Shown here: positions 6,490 through 8,040 of the stretch, piece by piece
How the letters are laid out: every line of letters begins with the position of its first letter
How positions within the stretch are numbered: the first letter of the stretch is position 1
From: an uncultured Bacteroidota bacterium
GTDB lineage: Bacteria > Bacteroidota > Bacteroidia > Chitinophagales > Chitinophagaceae
Reading direction: 5' to 3'
DNA: 8,040 bases
NCBI GenBank assembly: GCA_903906615.1
Contig: CAIVKT010000603.1
Span: 1 to 8,040, forward strand
The notes under the pieces: model-generated
What the model was told of the DNA's origin: nothing
Seen by the model: only the letters and a program-made list of their open reading frames with translations
Database searches by the model: none
Position numbers and translations under genes: made by a program

Positions 6490-6520
6490 CAAAGATAATT
6501 CTAATTGCGCAATGGCTCAA
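6490..6520 (-). promoter_or_regulatory. Bacteroidota-type promoter of the aminotransferase
   Basis: On the minus strand TTG (6520-6518) is followed by a 20-nt spacer and then TATCTTTG (6497-6490), a full match to the TTG / TAnnTTTG sigma-ABfr-type promoter. The -33 TTG lies across the junction of two octamers of the neighbouring array. The -7 box ends 4 nt before the ATG at 6485, so transcription would begin at or within a few bases of the start codon. Confidence 0.55.
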
Positions 6521-6538
6521 TAGCTGAATAGCTCAATT
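6503..6538. repeat. Octamer array, left arm (consensus AATNGCTC, 4.5 copies)
   Basis: Four head-to-tail octamers, AATTGCGC, AATGGCTC, AATAGCTG and AATAGCTC, are followed by AATT. Each differs from AATNGCTC at no more than one fixed position. The array faces a second one at 6595-6630 in inverted orientation. It lies upstream of the aminotransferase and contributes the -33 element of its promoter. Confidence 0.7.
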
Positions 6539-6594
6539 ATGAACGTAATATTACACAGTTTTATGTTTGATATGGGCATATAAAATAACATGGG

Positions 6595-6630
6595 AATTGA
6601 GCCATTGAGCAATTAAGTCATTGAGCCATT
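6595..6630. repeat. Octamer array, right arm (inverted copy of 6503-6538)
   Basis: After AATT, four octamers run head to tail: GAGCCATT, GAGCAATT, AAGTCATT and GAGCCATT. These are the reverse complement of the left-arm unit. The 36-nt arms match at 29 of 36 positions when one is reverse complemented, and 56 nt lie between them (6539-6594). The last octamer overlaps the queG stop codon by 2 nt. In queG mRNA the two arms could fold into a long hairpin and might act as a 3' end structure. Confidence 0.7.
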
Positions 6631-7558
6631 ATTTTTTTATGGCCTTTATATTTCTCTGTATCCCTTTCCATTTCGTTCGTTTAAGCGGCGAGTTCTTAAA
6701 CACCTTGTTGAAAGTTTCTTCGCTCATTTCTTCCCATTGCTGCAGCGATAGGTTGAGTATCTCCGGTATTGGAGTAAAGGCAGATTCAGTATTGCTTTTT
6801 GAAAAGCGGTTCCACGGGCATACATCCTGGCAGATATCGCAGCCAAACATCCAGTCCTTCATTTTATCATGAAAGCCGGTAGGAATGAGCGCATCCTTTA
6901 GCTCTATGGTGAGGTAGGAGATGCATTTGCTGCCATCTATCTCGGTAGGGGACACAATGGCCTCGGTAGGGCAGGCATCTATGCAGCGGGTGCAGGTGCC
7001 GCAATGGTCGGTAGTGAAGGGTGAGTCTGCAACGAGGTCAAGATCGGTAATGAGTGTGGCAATAAAGAAAAATGAGCCCGAATGTTTGGTGAGCACATTA
7101 CCATTCTTGCCCACCCAACCCATGCCGCTGCGCACGGCCCAGCTCCGCTCCAGCACAGGTGCGCTGTCCACAAAGCCACGCCCATCTACAGCGCCTATAT
7201 TGTCTTTGATATATTGCAGCAGCTCATTGAGCTTGTGCCTGATGACAAAGTGATAGTCGGTTCCGTAGGCGTATTTGGCTATGTGTGGGGTATTAGGCTG
7301 TTGCTGCTCAGCAGGGAAATAATTGAGCATGAGCGTAATGACTGACTTAGCGCCCGGCACCAGCTTGCGGGGGTCTATGCGCAAATCGAAATGGCGCTCC
7401 ATATATTGCATCTCTCCCTGGTGGCCTTTATTCAGCCATTGCTCCAGTCGCCGCGCATCATCCTCCAGTTGCACAGCCTTGGCTATACCGCAGGAGTTGA
7501 AGCCCAGTCTATGGGCTTCAGTTTTGATGAGGTGCGTATTTTTTTCGGTGTGGAGCAA
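6629..7558 (-). CDS. queG: Epoxyqueuosine reductase QueG
   Basis: QueG reduces epoxyqueuosine to queuosine at the tRNA wobble position, using cobalamin and two [4Fe-4S] clusters, in the cytosol. In the 309-residue form chosen here, the catalytic region [15 protein letters not shown] contains Asp131 and is followed by [23 protein letters not shown] (186-197) and [11 protein letters not shown] (240-250) are the ferredoxin-like cluster motifs, with another Cys at 212. A C-terminal helical part ends RNIKAIKK. The N-terminus is unusual: no in-frame ATG exists between the upstream stop at 7651-7649 and a Met deep inside the domain. TTG at 7558 gives the N-terminus (M)[19 protein letters not shown], which fits Bacteroidota homologues. 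TTG at 7615 would add 19 residues (LIYIFNQPL...) with no family match that I recognise. No Shine-Dalgarno sequence precedes either. The stop codon at 6631-6629 runs into the octamer array. Confidence 0.93.
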   Translation of the reverse strand: MLHTEKNTHLIKTEAHRLGFNSCGIAKAVQLEDDARRLEQWLNKGHQGEMQYMERHFDLRIDPRKLVPGAKSVITLMLNYFPAEQQQPNTPHIAKYAYGTDYHFVIRHKLNELLQYIKDNIGAVDGRGFVDSAPVLERSWAVRSGMGWVGKNGNVLTKHSGSFFFIATLITDLDLVADSPFTTDHCGTCTRCIDACPTEAIVSPTEIDGSKCISYLTIELKDALIPTGFHDKMKDWMFGCDICQDVCPWNRFSKSNTESAFTPIPEILNLSLQQWEEMSEETFNKVFKNSPLKRTKWKGIQRNIKAIKK

Positions 7559-7632
7559 TGGTGTAAATTTAACTACAAAATGGGGTAATGGCTGGTTGAA
7601 AATATAAATGAGCAAATTGTGATTTTCTCTTC

Positions 7633-7660
7633 TTGTTTTGATTGGGTATTATTACGTTTG
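7633..7660 (+). promoter_or_regulatory. Bacteroidota-type promoter of the HEPN gene
   Basis: TTG (7633-7635), a 17-nt spacer and TACGTTTG (7653-7660) give a full match to the TTG / TAnnTTTG pattern at the short end of accepted spacing. Transcription would start near 7665, leaving a leader of about 15 nt before the ATG at 7682. The box lies in the divergent gap between queG and the HEPN gene. Confidence 0.45.
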
Positions 7661-7681
7661 TCACAGCATTATTTAGTTGGA

Positions 7682-8040
7682 ATGAGGAATCCCAAAGAAA
7701 TATTAAGGATAGCAGAATCAAGAATAGCAGAAGCTAAGGTGTTGTTTGATGCCGGATATTATGAAGGGGCATTCTATTTAGCAGGTTATTCTATTGAAAT
7801 GGCCTTAAAAGCGAAAATCTGTTTACATCTTGATATTCCGAACTTATTTGAAGACTCTAAGTTGCTCGACAAGCTAAAGTTCAAGACGCATGATATTATT
7901 ACTTTGTTATTATTGTCGGGCTTGAGAAAGAAATTTGAAACTGAAATGTCTAAAAATGTACCTTTGTATGAGAATTGGAACTTAATCTCAACAACATGGA
8001 ATGAGAAGTGCAGGTATGACTGCTGCGGTACTAAATCGAA
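7682..8040 (+). CDS. HEPN-domain protein (3' end outside window)
   Basis: An ATG at 7682 opens a frame that runs without a stop to the window end: 119 codons plus 2 bases. The start reads MRNPKEILRIAESRIAEAKVL, followed by LFDAGYYEGAFYLAGYSIEMALKAKIC (residues 21-47) and, after a short variable stretch, LKFKTHDIITLLL (65-77). The pattern of an N-terminal helix, AxYLAGYSxExALKA, then a tHDI helix matches HEPN domains of the PF05168 type. HEPN proteins are often RNases or the toxin half of HEPN-MNT pairs, and also occur in other RNA-targeting defence contexts. The usual catalytic R-x4-6-H motif is not visible in this part, so activity cannot be judged. The stretch YENWNLISTTWNEKCRY (94-110) may contain the later conserved helix. 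The gene is AT-rich, divergent from queG, has its own promoter-like element, and any partner would lie beyond 8040. Confidence 0.8.
   Translation, partial: MRNPKEILRIAESRIAEAKVLFDAGYYEGAFYLAGYSIEMALKAKICLHLDIPNLFEDSKLLDKLKFKTHDIITLLLLSGLRKKFETEMSKNVPLYENWNLISTTWNEKCRYDCCGTKS

Noticed and set aside
6503..6630. CRISPR array or MITE
   Set aside because: The octamers abut with no spacers, so this is not CRISPR. The ends lack an evident target-site duplication and the arms are internally periodic, so a transposon with terminal repeats is not supported.
7558..7669. Frameshift or longer N-terminus for QueG using the ATG at 7669
   Set aside because: That ATG is in frame but is followed two codons later by TGA, and another in-frame stop occurs at 7651-7649; the rest of queG is intact, so a frameshift is not needed.

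Overview
The window looks like chromosome of a Bacteroidota bacterium, probably Chitinophagaceae or a close relative. The clues are several promoter-like matches to the phylum-specific TTG / TAnnTTTG pattern, starts with little or no Shine-Dalgarno sequence, and a gene set (secreted glycosylasparaginase, RibE, CutC, RecN, QueG, a MPxISxRG...PIRKL-type aminotransferase) that fits the phylum. The genus-level placement is inference from remembered family sequences; no search was run.

Layout. 1-432 (+) is the 3' end of an unrecognised, probably exported beta-rich protein. Riboflavin synthase ribE (437-1036, +) follows 4 nt later. ribE meets cutC tail to tail with only 4 nt between the stop codons. 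From there to 7558 everything is on the minus strand. In transcription order this is queG, then a spacer with an inverted octamer array and a promoter, then a PLP aminotransferase, then a strong intrinsic terminator, then a two-gene AT-rich DUF433 / DUF5615 toxin-antitoxin-like cassette, recN, a glycosylasparaginase and cutC. At the right edge a second AT-rich gene, a HEPN-domain protein, starts at 7682 (+) and runs off the window.

Function. Most genes are housekeeping: flavin synthesis (RibE), tRNA queuosine maturation (QueG), amino-acid transamination, double-strand-break repair (RecN), Asn-linked sugar breakdown in the periplasm, and a CutC-family protein. They do not form one pathway. The accessory content is the DUF433 / DUF5615 pair (4551-5212) and the HEPN gene. 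Both are clearly AT-richer than the core genes (16 G/C in 60 at 4741-4800 and 20 in 60 at 7801-7860, against 37 in 60 at 3661-3720).

The most unusual structure is between queG and the aminotransferase. Two 36-nt arrays of four degenerate octamers (consensus AATNGCTC) face each other across 56 nt. One array touches the queG stop codon. The other supplies the -33 TTG of a well-formed promoter whose -7 box lies only 4 nt before the aminotransferase ATG. No previously undescribed multi-gene system is evident. No tRNA, rRNA, CRISPR array, insertion sequence or riboswitch was seen, and no gene-free stretch exceeds 300 bases.
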